A model generated the notes under the pieces. It was not told the DNA's origin, ran no database searches, and worked only from the letters and a program-made list of their open reading frames with translations. A stretch of 39,114 nucleotides of DNA from Bacteroidota bacterium (GTDB lineage: Bacteria; Spirochaetota; Spirochaetia; JABMQR01), in the NCBI GenBank assembly GCA_013202335.1, contig JABMQR010000288.1:1-39114 (forward strand). The letters are read 5' to 3'. Positions 14,889 through 22,618 of the stretch are shown here, in pieces (positions within the stretch are counted from its first letter, which is position 1; every line of letters starts with the position of its first letter). A program made the position numbers and the translations under genes.

Positions 14889-16933
14889 TACCTGCCATTG
14901 TGTATGAATTTCTCTTTCTTGTACTGGATGCATCCGGTTCTCATTTTCTGCTGCTGCTTCTTGAGATACCGCTGGCAGCAGCATGTATGGAGGCTCGTTT
15001 CAGAAGGTTCCCTGTTGTCAAAACCACTGGTTCTCTCGTAAGGATCAGCATCTATTCGTTAACTGCCATTTTTTTAGTTGGGTATATCATCATAATATCA
15101 GATACCATGTACCAGGGTTGGTTTAAATTACTGATAATCGGTAGACCAAACGGTATTGTTTCATTCATATTCTCCTTTACCGCAGGTTTTTTCACCTCAC
15201 TGGGCTGTTCATGGATAATCCTCTGGAAACACAAACTCCGGGCTCTCACAAGCATGCTGCTCCTGATAAATCTGGTGGTGATGATTTTATTCCCCGGCAT
15301 CTACAGCATTCTGCCTTTCAGTATTCTGGTTTGCCTCTATATGTTTATGTTTCTTCCGAAAGCCGGACGTAATCGGTTTATACTGTACGGGCTCCTGATT
15401 ATTGTATTTTCTGCCGCGGTATCATGGGTTCCCCCCATTAAAAAACCCGAAGCACGGGGAAGTGTTGTAATAGACGGGATCTCACGAGTGCTCAGAACCG
15501 GCCTGCTGAATATTCTTCCGCATCTTCCTCTTACCTTTAATATTCCCGGATATGGACATCCATATTCAGAGAATCGTTTTACCGGTGCACGCCCCTATCT
15601 TACCAATCATGTTCTTTTTGTGGCTGAAGCAGAACGTGGTACAGGATTATATTTAAAGACAGATATTTCGTACTATTTTAATGGAACCGCCTGGGCTGCC
15701 GATGAACCAACAAGATTAATTAACCCACCACTATCCGCTAACGACTTGTCACTAATATCGGGCAGTGCTGTTCGGGAAATTTCTCTCACAGTTGTTACTG
15801 ATCTTTTCCCAAGAATTCCTATGACTCAGGAGACCTTTGCTGTCCGTGTGAGCAATACTGTTTATCCCCTGCCTGCAGACAAAGTGGTGGAACCTCCTGA
15901 CGGCATACCTCTGGGAAAAGGAGAAAGCATTACTCTGTTCATAAATCCCGGATCTACAATTGATACGGTACATATAGACCCTAAGCATATCTCACGGGCA
16001 CTTCAGCTGCCTTCCGATACGATGAAGGCTTTTTCTCTGCTGGCACAGAGTGTTCGTGGGGAAAATGAGATCGAGACGCTTCGGAATATCAGAAAGTACC
16101 TTACAGATGGGTTCATCTATACACTTGATACCACGGCAAGCTCTGATCCAATTGCAGATTTTCTCTTTGTGACAAAAGAGGGATACTGTGTTCATTTCTC
16201 ATCAGCTGCTGCTATTTTAGCCAGGATGAATGGTATCCCGGTACGAATTGCCAGGGGATTTATGACTGTCATACCTCGGGAAAAAGAGCAGGATATACCC
16301 GGTCGGTTCAGGGAACAGGGCGGGATTCCGGAAACTGTTGGGATATCCCATATTACCGGCTTCTCTTCCCATCAATGGCCGGAAATCTTTATAGAGGGCA
16401 GAGGTTGGGTTCCCTGGGAAGTTACTCCTCCGCTCATAGGATTGGCAGATAACAATCTGTACACAATTACCGCTGATGATGAGATAACTCTTGAGCAGTT
16501 AGAGTCTCTGGGAATTCTCAAATCTTCTGGAAAAGACGGAAGTCCTGATCCCGGAAGGATTCTCCCCTTTGGAAAGGGATATATTGCCCTCTTTGTGATA
16601 ATTATCATGGGTTTATTACTATTTATATATCTTTTTCTGCCCCGGATTCGACCATTAAAGGTACAAATCAGCAGATCCGTAAGGCGTCTTATTAAAAAAT
16701 CAGCAAAAAAACTGTTTGTTCCGGGACCGGAAGAAATTGGTTGGCAGCTTTGGGGAGAGAAAGTTTCCCATTCTCTTTATGATGAGGAGGTCCCTTTGCA
16801 GGAGCTGATTTCCGGACTTATCATCCATTTCTATCATCCACAAGGTCTTACAAAAAAAAGGGAAATTAGCCTTCTCAGAAATCTTCGTCATCTGCATAAA
16901 GTCATAAGACGTACGGGACGGTTCCGGGTATAG
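14870..16933 (+). CDS. Transglutaminase-like membrane protein (TgpA type)
   Basis: The 687-residue protein begins with about six membrane helices (residues 5-185). A large extracytoplasmic domain follows, and a single C-terminal helix (about 565-587, YIALFVIIIMGLLLFIYLFL) leads into a short basic tail. The transglutaminase-core triad is visible: Cys440 in KEGYCVHFSSAAAILARMNG, His501 in SSHQWPEIF, and Glu517 in GWVPWEVTP, where many relatives have Asp. The layout matches bacterial TgpA/DUF3488-type proteins that accompany MoxR and DUF58. Activity on cell-envelope peptides or proteins is inferred, not shown. GGAGGAG stands before the ATG, which lies inside the end of the DUF58 gene. Confidence 0.87.
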   Translation: MCILLLIPAIVYEFLFLVLDASGSHFLLLLLEIPLAAACMEARFRRFPVVKTTGSLVRISIYSLTAIFLVGYIIIISDTMYQGWFKLLIIGRPNGIVSFIFSFTAGFFTSLGCSWIILWKHKLRALTSMLLLINLVVMILFPGIYSILPFSILVCLYMFMFLPKAGRNRFILYGLLIIVFSAAVSWVPPIKKPEARGSVVIDGISRVLRTGLLNILPHLPLTFNIPGYGHPYSENRFTGARPYLTNHVLFVAEAERGTGLYLKTDISYYFNGTAWAADEPTRLINPPLSANDLSLISGSAVREISLTVVTDLFPRIPMTQETFAVRVSNTVYPLPADKVVEPPDGIPLGKGESITLFINPGSTIDTVHIDPKHISRALQLPSDTMKAFSLLAQSVRGENEIETLRNIRKYLTDGFIYTLDTTASSDPIADFLFVTKEGYCVHFSSAAAILARMNGIPVRIARGFMTVIPREKEQDIPGRFREQGGIPETVGISHITGFSSHQWPEIFIEGRGWVPWEVTPPLIGLADNNLYTITADDEITLEQLESLGILKSSGKDGSPDPGRILPFGKGYIALFVIIIMGLLLFIYLFLPRIRPLKVQISRSVRRLIKKSAKKLFVPGPEEIGWQLWGEKVSHSLYDEEVPLQELISGLIIHFYHPQGLTKKREISLLRNLRHLHKVIRRTGRFRV

Positions 16934-17040
16934 ATTCCAATCAATCCTGCAGACAAGTTGTACTGTACTTCCTATAAGAATCTCATTATTATATGTTTGG
17001 AAGTGAGTTTTAAACAAAATGATATGTACAGGAGTCATTC

Positions 17041-17814
17041 ATGGGAAATGGTGAAGTGGAAGTTGAAGTAGATGCATATGTTTCTAAAGCAATTGATGTT
17101 TTTATGCCCATCCTTTCAGGGGCATTTGGCGATTCGCTGGTTATGACTGCCTTATACGGCAGTGCTGCAGCGGGTGGATGGGTTCAGGGTGTATCCGACA
17201 TAAACATTTTGATTGTTGTTGACAACGCTGATCCGGCCCGTTTGTTTGAGCTGGGAAAGAGCGCCCGTAAAACTCTGGCTAAGTACAGAATTACTCCGCA
17301 CATTCTCTCAAAAAAGGAGTTACTCACCTCCTCCGATATTTTCCCGGTTGAATATTTGGAACTGAAAAACAATATGCTCCTTATTCAGGGTGATGATCTT
17401 TTCATAAAGATGGAGATTGCCAATAAGAACTTACGTCATCAGGTTGAGTCCATGCTTCGCGGCAGTGTGCAGACGCTGAGGCAGATAATTCTGGGCACAT
17501 CTGGTGATGATCGATTATTGAAGAGGACCCTGTCTGATTGGGCGGGTTCTCAGCTTTCATTGTTCAGAGCTTTAGTCAGTCTGACTGATTCCAAAAAGGA
17601 TACAATAGGTACAGAGGAATCCAGCGGTACTGATAATCTTATTCCTGAGCTGGCATCAAGATTTGATATCAATCAGGAACCTTTTAATAAGCTTCTCGAG
17701 CTTCGTACTTCCGGTACGGCAAACAACTCCCTGCAGATAAAAGAGCTGGTAATTGATTTGCAGAGACAGTATCTCTCTATGCTTGATGTGGTAGATAGTT
17801 ATGATACTGAATAA
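17041..17814 (+). CDS. Nucleotidyltransferase-fold protein
   Basis: The 257-residue protein has a Pol-beta-type nucleotidyltransferase core at about 30-110: ALYGSAAAGGWVQGVSDINILIVVD. The GS pair (Gly40-Ser41) is followed by Asp53-x-Asn55 instead of the usual Asp-x-Asp. A helical C-terminal half (about 125-250) follows and resembles the helical partner region of KNTase/HEPN-like proteins. A family with this SDIN form is known from nucleotidyltransferase-like hypothetical proteins; the substrate is unknown, and the altered metal ligand leaves activity uncertain. CAGGAG precedes the ATG. It sits 107 bp after the transglutaminase gene, and its last codons overlap the start of the TPM gene, so the two are translationally coupled. 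Confidence 0.7.
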   Translation: MGNGEVEVEVDAYVSKAIDVFMPILSGAFGDSLVMTALYGSAAAGGWVQGVSDINILIVVDNADPARLFELGKSARKTLAKYRITPHILSKKELLTSSDIFPVEYLELKNNMLLIQGDDLFIKMEIANKNLRHQVESMLRGSVQTLRQIILGTSGDDRLLKRTLSDWAGSQLSLFRALVSLTDSKKDTIGTEESSGTDNLIPELASRFDINQEPFNKLLELRTSGTANNSLQIKELVIDLQRQYLSMLDVVDSYDTE

Positions 17815-18607
17815 TTTTCAGCTAATCAGAAAAACTTTTAGGAGGACTGTGGTTGTAATAACAGTTTTTTTTCTTTTGCTTTTAATTTTTCCGGTTCCGC
17901 TGCAGGCAGCAGAGTATCCATCTCCACGGGAATATGTAAATGACTTTGCAAATGTAATTTCACCCGGGGACGAGAAGCTTATTGAACAGGCTGCTGCTGC
18001 CCTTGAGCAAAGTGGAGATATTGAGTTGGCTGTGGTAACGATCGACTCACTGGGTGGGCAACCACTTGAGAGTTATACCATTGGACTTGCGGAAGCCTGG
18101 GGAGTTGGAAAAAAAGAGTCTGATACCGGGGTTATCCTTTTTCTTGCTGTTCAGGATCGAAAGGTTCGTATCGAGGTTGGGTATGGTTTGGAGGGAGACT
18201 TGCCTGATGGATTAACCGGAGGTATTCTTGATACTCATGTACTTCCTGATTTTCGGGAGGGGAATTTTTCCAGCGGGATGCTCAAGGGAAGCCGTGCAAT
18301 TGCAGCAACTCTGGCAAAGAAACGTGATTTCGAACTTAAGGATGTAAAACTGGATAAGTATGCAGTTACTGACGATTCTGAAACTGATTCCATCGGGATA
18401 ATTATTTTTGTTCTTGGTATTCTGGTCTTCCTTCTGGGCGGTCGACGCAGGTTATTTCATCTGCTGCTGCTTGGACAGTTAAGCGGACGAGGGCATCGGG
18501 GCGGCGGATTTGGATCATCCGGACGAGGCGGCGGATTTGGAAGCGGCGGGTTCGGGGGATTCGGCGGCGGAAATTTTGGCGGAGGCGGTGCATCCCGATC
18601 ATTTTAA
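17801..18607 (+). CDS. TPM-domain membrane protein (YgcG-like)
   Basis: The 268-residue protein has a signal peptide or N-terminal anchor (residues 15-36, TVVVITVFFLLLLIFPVPLQAA). The TPM domain at about 40-175 includes YVNDFANVISPGDEKLIEQAA, IELAVVTIDSLGGQ, WGVGKKESDTGVILFLA and RIEVGYGLEGDLPD. A membrane helix (about 198-212) and a glycine-rich tail ending GGGGASRSF complete the protein. This domain order is standard for the YgcG/TPM family, which is regularly encoded beside LemA, as here. TPM domains have been linked to phosphatase activity and photosystem repair in plants; the bacterial role is unclear. Its start overlaps the upstream gene by 14 bp, with no strong ribosome-binding site of its own. 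Confidence 0.88.
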   Translation: MILNNFQLIRKTFRRTVVVITVFFLLLLIFPVPLQAAEYPSPREYVNDFANVISPGDEKLIEQAAAALEQSGDIELAVVTIDSLGGQPLESYTIGLAEAWGVGKKESDTGVILFLAVQDRKVRIEVGYGLEGDLPDGLTGGILDTHVLPDFREGNFSSGMLKGSRAIAATLAKKRDFELKDVKLDKYAVTDDSETDSIGIIIFVLGILVFLLGGRRRLFHLLLLGQLSGRGHRGGGFGSSGRGGGFGSGGFGGFGGGNFGGGGASRSF

Positions 18608-18678
18608 GTTGATTGCGGATCGTGAGCTCCATTGGTTATTGTTTTTTTAGCATCAGAATAAAAGGAGAATTGAGTAGT

Positions 18679-19257
18679 ATGGCCGGAAAAAAATTTTCAC
18701 CATTAGTAGTAGTTTTGTTAATTATTGTTCTGCTGATCGTTTTTGGCGGATTTTGGTATGTATCAACGAGGAACCGATTGGTTTCACAGCAGCAGGAAAT
18801 TGAGGGTTCATGGGCAGAGGTTGAAAACCAGCTGCAGCGAAGGTACGATCTCATTCCGAATCTGGTTGAGACTGTCAAAGGGTATGCAGCTCAGGAAGAG
18901 AGTATTTTTGTTCAGATAGCTGAAGCACGAAGCAAGCTGGCCGGAGCCGGTAGTGTTGCTGAAACAGCAGAAGCCTCTAATGGTCTTGAATCAGCCCTGT
19001 CACGATTGCTGGTTGTTGTTGAACAGTACCCGGAGCTGAAATCGAACGAGAACTTTATCAGGCTGCAGGATGAGCTTGCCGGGACAGAAAACCGTCTGGC
19101 TGTCGCTAGAAAGCGGTATAATGATGTTGTTCTGAGCTTCAATCGGGAAATCCTGATGTTTCCGGCGAACATGGTCGCCGGAAATCTGGGTTTGGTTAAG
19201 CAGGATTACTTTGAGATAGATGTGGCTGCAAAGGAAAATCCAAAAGTAGAATTCTAA
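18679..19257 (+). CDS. lemA: LemA family protein
   Basis: The 192-residue protein starts at MAGKKFSPLV, 9-10 bases after AAAGGAG (18661-18667); longer readings from 18613 lack a ribosome-binding site. One N-terminal membrane helix (about 8-28) is followed by the LemA helical bundle: GSWAEVENQLQRRYDLIPNL, VETVKGYAAQEESIF, FIRLQDELAGTENRLAVARK and RYNDVVLSFNREI. The C-terminal DYFEI motif completes it. LemA proteins are small membrane-anchored helical proteins often paired with TPM proteins; their function is not firmly known. It is the last gene of the MoxR-led cluster; no clear terminator follows. Confidence 0.93.
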   Translation: MAGKKFSPLVVVLLIIVLLIVFGGFWYVSTRNRLVSQQQEIEGSWAEVENQLQRRYDLIPNLVETVKGYAAQEESIFVQIAEARSKLAGAGSVAETAEASNGLESALSRLLVVVEQYPELKSNENFIRLQDELAGTENRLAVARKRYNDVVLSFNREILMFPANMVAGNLGLVKQDYFEIDVAAKENPKVEF

Positions 19258-19646
19258 CTGTATTTATTAGATCAATAGGTTTCCCGTAAATGTCTTACCG
19301 TAACCGACAACTCATTATCAGCATTACTGACAGTTGGATTACACAGGAAGAGGTTCCAACATCAAGTTTGGTTTCATTGAATCCCATCCAGACAGCTGAT
19401 AAAGATTCTTTAACATCAAAATTTCCTGGTTAGAATTAAAAATAAACTATCATGATTATTACAGCACACCTTTCATCATTCAATAAAAAGGTCTAAATAT
19501 TCCTGATTTAACTACAGTTTTATCTCGTCACAGGTAGGTAAAATTGTATTTATATGCACTTATTTGTTTTATTATATACACTTATCTATTTATACAAAGA
19601 TTTCAACGCATGTGAGGAAAATTCTTATTTTTTCTGATAGTTTTTC
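19258..19646. other. AT-rich intergenic region without a convincing gene
   Basis: This stretch lies between lemA and the promoter of the ROK regulator. A 47-codon ORF (19290-19433) has only a weak AGG ahead of its ATG and no family resemblance. Near-duplicate segments ending ATGCACTTAT (19555-19564) and ATACACTTAT (19577-19586) were seen. Nothing else stands out. Confidence 0.4.
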
Positions 19647-19675
19647 TTGACAACTTGAGGAAGTGGGTGCATAAT
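19647..19675 (+). promoter_or_regulatory. Promoter of the ROK regulator, with a possible operator
   Basis: TTGACA (19647-19652), a 17-bp spacer and CATAAT (19670-19675) give a near-consensus sigma-70 promoter. An imperfect inverted repeat directly downstream (TTAGTTAGTTT 19680-19690 against AACCAACCTAA 19698-19708) lies at the expected transcription start. It is a plausible autoregulatory site. Confidence 0.7.
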
Positions 19676-19725
19676 TCTTTTAGTTAGTTTTTGTATCAAC
19701 CAACCTAAACAAATTAAGGACAATT

Positions 19726-20907
19726 ATGCTTCAGTCTATTAAGAGACCAAGAATAATAAACACCTCCCGCATAATTCGTGAAATATGGAGCTCTCCACAA
19801 GTCAGCAGAGTTGAAATAGCCCGAAGACTTCAGTTAAATAAATCAACAATTACCAACATAGTTAGTGAACTAATAGAAGACGGACTTGTTCAGGAAACAA
19901 ATGAAGGTTTCTCAGGACCCCAGGGCGGCAGAAAACCCGTCAACCTTCAAATTAATAAACAGTATGGTGTGGTTATAGGTTTCGAGCTTAGGCCAAATTC
20001 ATATACGGTAGTTGTTACCGATCTATTCGGAGATATTCTCTTTTCACAGACTGAACTTGACTCAATCAGCAACATAAATTTTAAAGAAAAAGTATTTAGT
20101 ATTTATCAAAAGACTATGGAAAAAATTTCATGGATAGACACACCTGTTTTAGGTGTCGGCTTCGGGATATCCGGAATCATTGATGCACACAAACGGGTAA
20201 TCAAAGCCTCTATCCCCCTGGAATTTACTAAACCTTTTGATTTCTACGAAGAGATTGCCAAAGATTTTCCTGTACCGGTCTTTATTGAGAATGATGCAAA
20301 CAGCTGTGCCTGGGGAGAATTGGTTTTTCACCGGTTCAGATCGCTTCGGAATTTTCTCTTTATCCTGGTTGAATTCAGGGATCTTGAGGAGAGAAAGAAA
20401 ATATACGAGAAGACCGCAGTCGGTCTGGGCTTTGTCATAGATGGAAAAGTATATTACGGATTAAACAGTTCAGCGGGGGAATTCCATAGTGTTTTCATTG
20501 GGAAAGATCAGAAAGGTCAGTTTGATATTGATTATGAAGCCTCATTCACTATAGAAGAAAATCCTGAAGTGCTGAAAAAATTCATTACAGAACTTTCAAA
20601 GCATGCAGCCTTATTTGTGAACAGCCTCAACCTCAGCCAGGTGTTTATTGGCGGGCATATTGAAAAGTATCAGGAAATTGTCAGACCTATTCTTCTTAAA
20701 GAAATTAACAGGAACTGGATGTATGAACCTCCTGTAGATTGTGAAATTCGGTTCTCCTCACTTGGAGAACGTGCAGTAGCATACGGAGCCGCTGGATTTG
20801 TACTTGATCGGCTTTTTATCGATCTTGAGTTTCTGGATGATAACGATATGGAGAGGGTCGGAGGATTATTCCTTCTTCCTGATTTAAAGAAACGAGTCTA
20901 TTTATAG
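19726..20907 (+). CDS. ROK family transcriptional regulator
   Basis: The 393-residue protein has an N-terminal winged helix (about 12-60: VSRVEIARRLQLNKSTITNIVSELIEDGLVQ) and GGRKPVNL before the ROK sugar-kinase-like domain. Residues VLGVGFGISGIID and FIENDANSCAWGEL (Asp190) match the ROK fold, but the Cys-rich zinc-binding loop after AGEFHSVFIG is missing. The protein is therefore more likely a sugar-sensing repressor than a kinase. It stands immediately ahead of a sugar ABC operon with a GH20 hexosaminidase, which suggests it responds to an amino sugar, as NagC-type ROK regulators do. A strong promoter and TAAGGA before the ATG are present. Confidence 0.88.
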   Translation: MLQSIKRPRIINTSRIIREIWSSPQVSRVEIARRLQLNKSTITNIVSELIEDGLVQETNEGFSGPQGGRKPVNLQINKQYGVVIGFELRPNSYTVVVTDLFGDILFSQTELDSISNINFKEKVFSIYQKTMEKISWIDTPVLGVGFGISGIIDAHKRVIKASIPLEFTKPFDFYEEIAKDFPVPVFIENDANSCAWGELVFHRFRSLRNFLFILVEFRDLEERKKIYEKTAVGLGFVIDGKVYYGLNSSAGEFHSVFIGKDQKGQFDIDYEASFTIEENPEVLKKFITELSKHAALFVNSLNLSQVFIGGHIEKYQEIVRPILLKEINRNWMYEPPVDCEIRFSSLGERAVAYGAAGFVLDRLFIDLEFLDDNDMERVGGLFLLPDLKKRVYL

Positions 20908-20928
20908 ACATATAATTTAGCTTATTGG

Positions 20929-20942
20929 CCCGCGCTGGCGGG
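20929..20942. repeat. Short GC-rich hairpin after the ROK gene
   Basis: CCCGC and GCGGG flank a 4-base loop (GCTG), 22 bp after the ROK stop. The T-run of a standard terminator is absent, so it may only weakly stop transcription. Confidence 0.4.
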
Positions 20943-20997
20943 AATATATAAGAAAAGCGGATTCAGCGGTCAAGTTTTGATCCTGAAGTTAATTAGA

Positions 20998-21026
20998 AGA
21001 ATTGAGGAATATATCACCTCAATTCT
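20998..21026. promoter_or_regulatory. Palindrome upstream of the solute-binding protein gene, candidate ROK operator
   Basis: AGAATTGAGG (20998-21007) and CCTCAATTCT (21017-21026) are perfect 10-bp arms around nine bases. The site ends 35 bp before the ATG at 21062. It fits a dimeric regulator such as the ROK protein encoded just upstream. As RNA it would be a strong leader hairpin. No second copy was seen in the window. Confidence 0.5.
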
Positions 21027-21061
21027 CACAAAATTTTTCTAAACACTTGTAGGAGGTGTGT

Positions 21062-22360
21062 ATGAAGAAATTATTATTACTCATGCTGGTATTACTACTG
21101 GCAGTCGGATCTCTTTTTGCTGCAGCAGAAAAAGAAGCAGCAGATGGTGCAGTTGAACTCGATATGTATCATTACCATGACCTTGCAGACGATACTGCAG
21201 TTGGACAATGGGGCGAAATAATGGCCGCATTCGAGGTATCTTACCCAAATATTACCCTTAATATTGAATACCAGAACAATGAGCCGTTTCACAACAAACT
21301 GCAGGCTATGGCTGTAGCTAAACAGCTTCCTGACATTATTTACCTCTGGCCGAAAAAAAGAACCGGTTATGTTACAAGCGCAGGACTTATTAAAGACCTT
21401 GTTCCCTTCCTGGGAGACAAAGTTAATGAATTCGCACCTGCAGCTATGACGCCTCAGGGATCCAATGGTGAAATTTATGAAGTTCCTCAGCAGGTAACCT
21501 CTACTCATGTAGTATTTACCAACAATAAAATTCTTGCTGAACTCGGATTAACCTATCCGAAAACTCTTGATGAAATGCTTGCTCAGGGACCAATACTAGC
21601 AGCCGCAGGATACATTCCAATTGCTATGGATAATGGTGATGGATGGCAGATGCAGTCATGTTTCCTCTCAGCTCTGACAGAAAGAGCCGGTGGTATGGAT
21701 TGGTATAATGATGTACTCGTTGGAAACGCTTCTTTCGGTGATGCTGAATTTGTAAATGCATTGAACGTTATCAAAGTTCTTTCGGACAACGAAATGTTCT
21801 CACCAGGACTCAATCAGGCACCTTATGGAAATGCTCTTTCAGATTTTGAGAATGGAAAAGCCGCCTACTTGATCGATGGTGGATGGAGAGTTTCGTCTCT
21901 TGTTCAAGAACTTCCCGAAGAACTTGTCCCCTTTGTAACACTTGAAGCATTCCCGGATATCCCCAATCAGAAAGGTCAGTCACAATCCACTGCAGTTGTT
22001 GCAGGTACCGGTTTTGGTATGAATGTGAACCTCGAAGGTGCAAAAGCTGACGCAGCATGGGACTGGATTTGGTTCTACTCAGGAAAAGAAGGTGCTGATA
22101 TTCGTGTAACTCATGGAATGATTCCTTCCTATATTAATGCAGACATGGGCGAACAGCATCCATTATTGGCTAAACTGGTTACATTCCTGAATACAAAACC
22201 AGCCGGTTATGTAATTGATGCAGTAGTAGATGGCGAAGGCATGGGCGTTCTCCATCCTGGACTCCAGGAAATGATGTTCGGCAACAAGACCCCTCAGGCA
22301 GTTGCTGATGAATTTGAAGCTTGGGTTGCAGCAAACGATTCTACGAGAAATCCAGAGTAG
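21062..22360 (+). CDS. Carbohydrate ABC transporter solute-binding protein (locus 1)
   Basis: An extracytoplasmic sugar-binding protein of the family-1 (MalE-like) class, 432 residues. The signal peptide is MKKLLLLMLVLLLAVGSLFAA with no lipobox Cys, so cleavage by signal peptidase I is expected. The mature start AAEKEAADG is in the style of spirochaetal binding proteins. Hallmarks are the segments YPNITLNIEYQNNEPFHNKLQAM, LPDIIYLWPKKRTG and AWDWIWFYSGKEGADI. AGGAGG (21051-21056) fixes the ATG at 21062. It precedes two permeases and a GH20 enzyme, so an oligosaccharide containing N-acetylhexosamine is the likely ligand. A hairpin element and a terminator-like hairpin follow the stop. Confidence 0.92.
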   Translation: MKKLLLLMLVLLLAVGSLFAAAEKEAADGAVELDMYHYHDLADDTAVGQWGEIMAAFEVSYPNITLNIEYQNNEPFHNKLQAMAVAKQLPDIIYLWPKKRTGYVTSAGLIKDLVPFLGDKVNEFAPAAMTPQGSNGEIYEVPQQVTSTHVVFTNNKILAELGLTYPKTLDEMLAQGPILAAAGYIPIAMDNGDGWQMQSCFLSALTERAGGMDWYNDVLVGNASFGDAEFVNALNVIKVLSDNEMFSPGLNQAPYGNALSDFENGKAAYLIDGGWRVSSLVQELPEELVPFVTLEAFPDIPNQKGQSQSTAVVAGTGFGMNVNLEGAKADAAWDWIWFYSGKEGADIRVTHGMIPSYINADMGEQHPLLAKLVTFLNTKPAGYVIDAVVDGEGMGVLHPGLQEMMFGNKTPQAVADEFEAWVAANDSTRNPE

Positions 22361-22362
22361 TT

Positions 22363-22467
22363 GAGGAAATTTTATCTACATGAAATTTCCTTTTGAAGAT
22401 TTCGATTGTTTGCATATACAGCTATATATTATATAGATATACAAAATCGAAATCTTCTGACTAAAAT
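22363..22467. mobile_element. Multi-hairpin element, copy C
   Basis: The element starts GAGGAAATTTT two bases after the stop codon of the binding-protein gene. Stem 1 is GGAAATTTT (22365-22373) with GAAATTTCC (22382-22390). Stem 2 is GAAGATTTCGATT (22395-22407) with AATCGAAATCTTC (22445-22457), 13 bp perfect, followed by TGACTA (22458-22463) as in copies A and B. The stem differs from copies A and B on both sides in compensating fashion. The place of hairpin 3 is taken by the terminator-like stem at 22471-22495. No target duplication was found. Confidence 0.6.
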
Positions 22468-22470
22468 GAG

Positions 22471-22495
22471 GGCTGCCTGTCAAAAACAGGCAGCC
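22471..22495 (+). terminator. Terminator-like hairpin between binding protein and permease genes
   Basis: GGCTGCCTGT (22471-22480) pairs perfectly with ACAGGCAGCC (22486-22495) around CAAAA and is followed by TGTTTATT. It probably stops or pauses most transcripts so that the binding protein is made in excess over the permeases. Confidence 0.75.
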
Positions 22496-22530
22496 TGTTT
22501 ATTACCTAATAAAAGTTCCATCCTGTGGTA

Positions 22531-22573
22531 GTTTAATGGTACAATCTATTAAACCACTTCAAGTTGCAACTTG
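22531..22573. promoter_or_regulatory. Inverted repeat and palindrome upstream of the first permease gene
   Basis: GTTTAAT (22531-22537) with ATTAAAC (22548-22554) forms one inverted repeat. CAAGTTGCAACTTG (22560-22573) is a perfect 14-bp palindrome 45 bp before the permease ATG. They may be regulator sites for a secondary promoter; no good -35/-10 pair was identified. Confidence 0.35.
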
Positions 22574-22618
22574 GCGTAATCAGACGCTTCCTGGTAATAA
22601 ATCGTAAAGGAGCCTTGC

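Noticed and set aside
15992..16195. Minus-strand ORFs inside the transglutaminase gene and many similar ones elsewhere
   Set aside because: They are antisense shadows of well-supported genes without their own start signals or family motifs.
19290..19433. 47-codon ORF after lemA
   Set aside because: Weak ribosome-binding site, no recognisable family, and AT-rich surroundings make chance likely.
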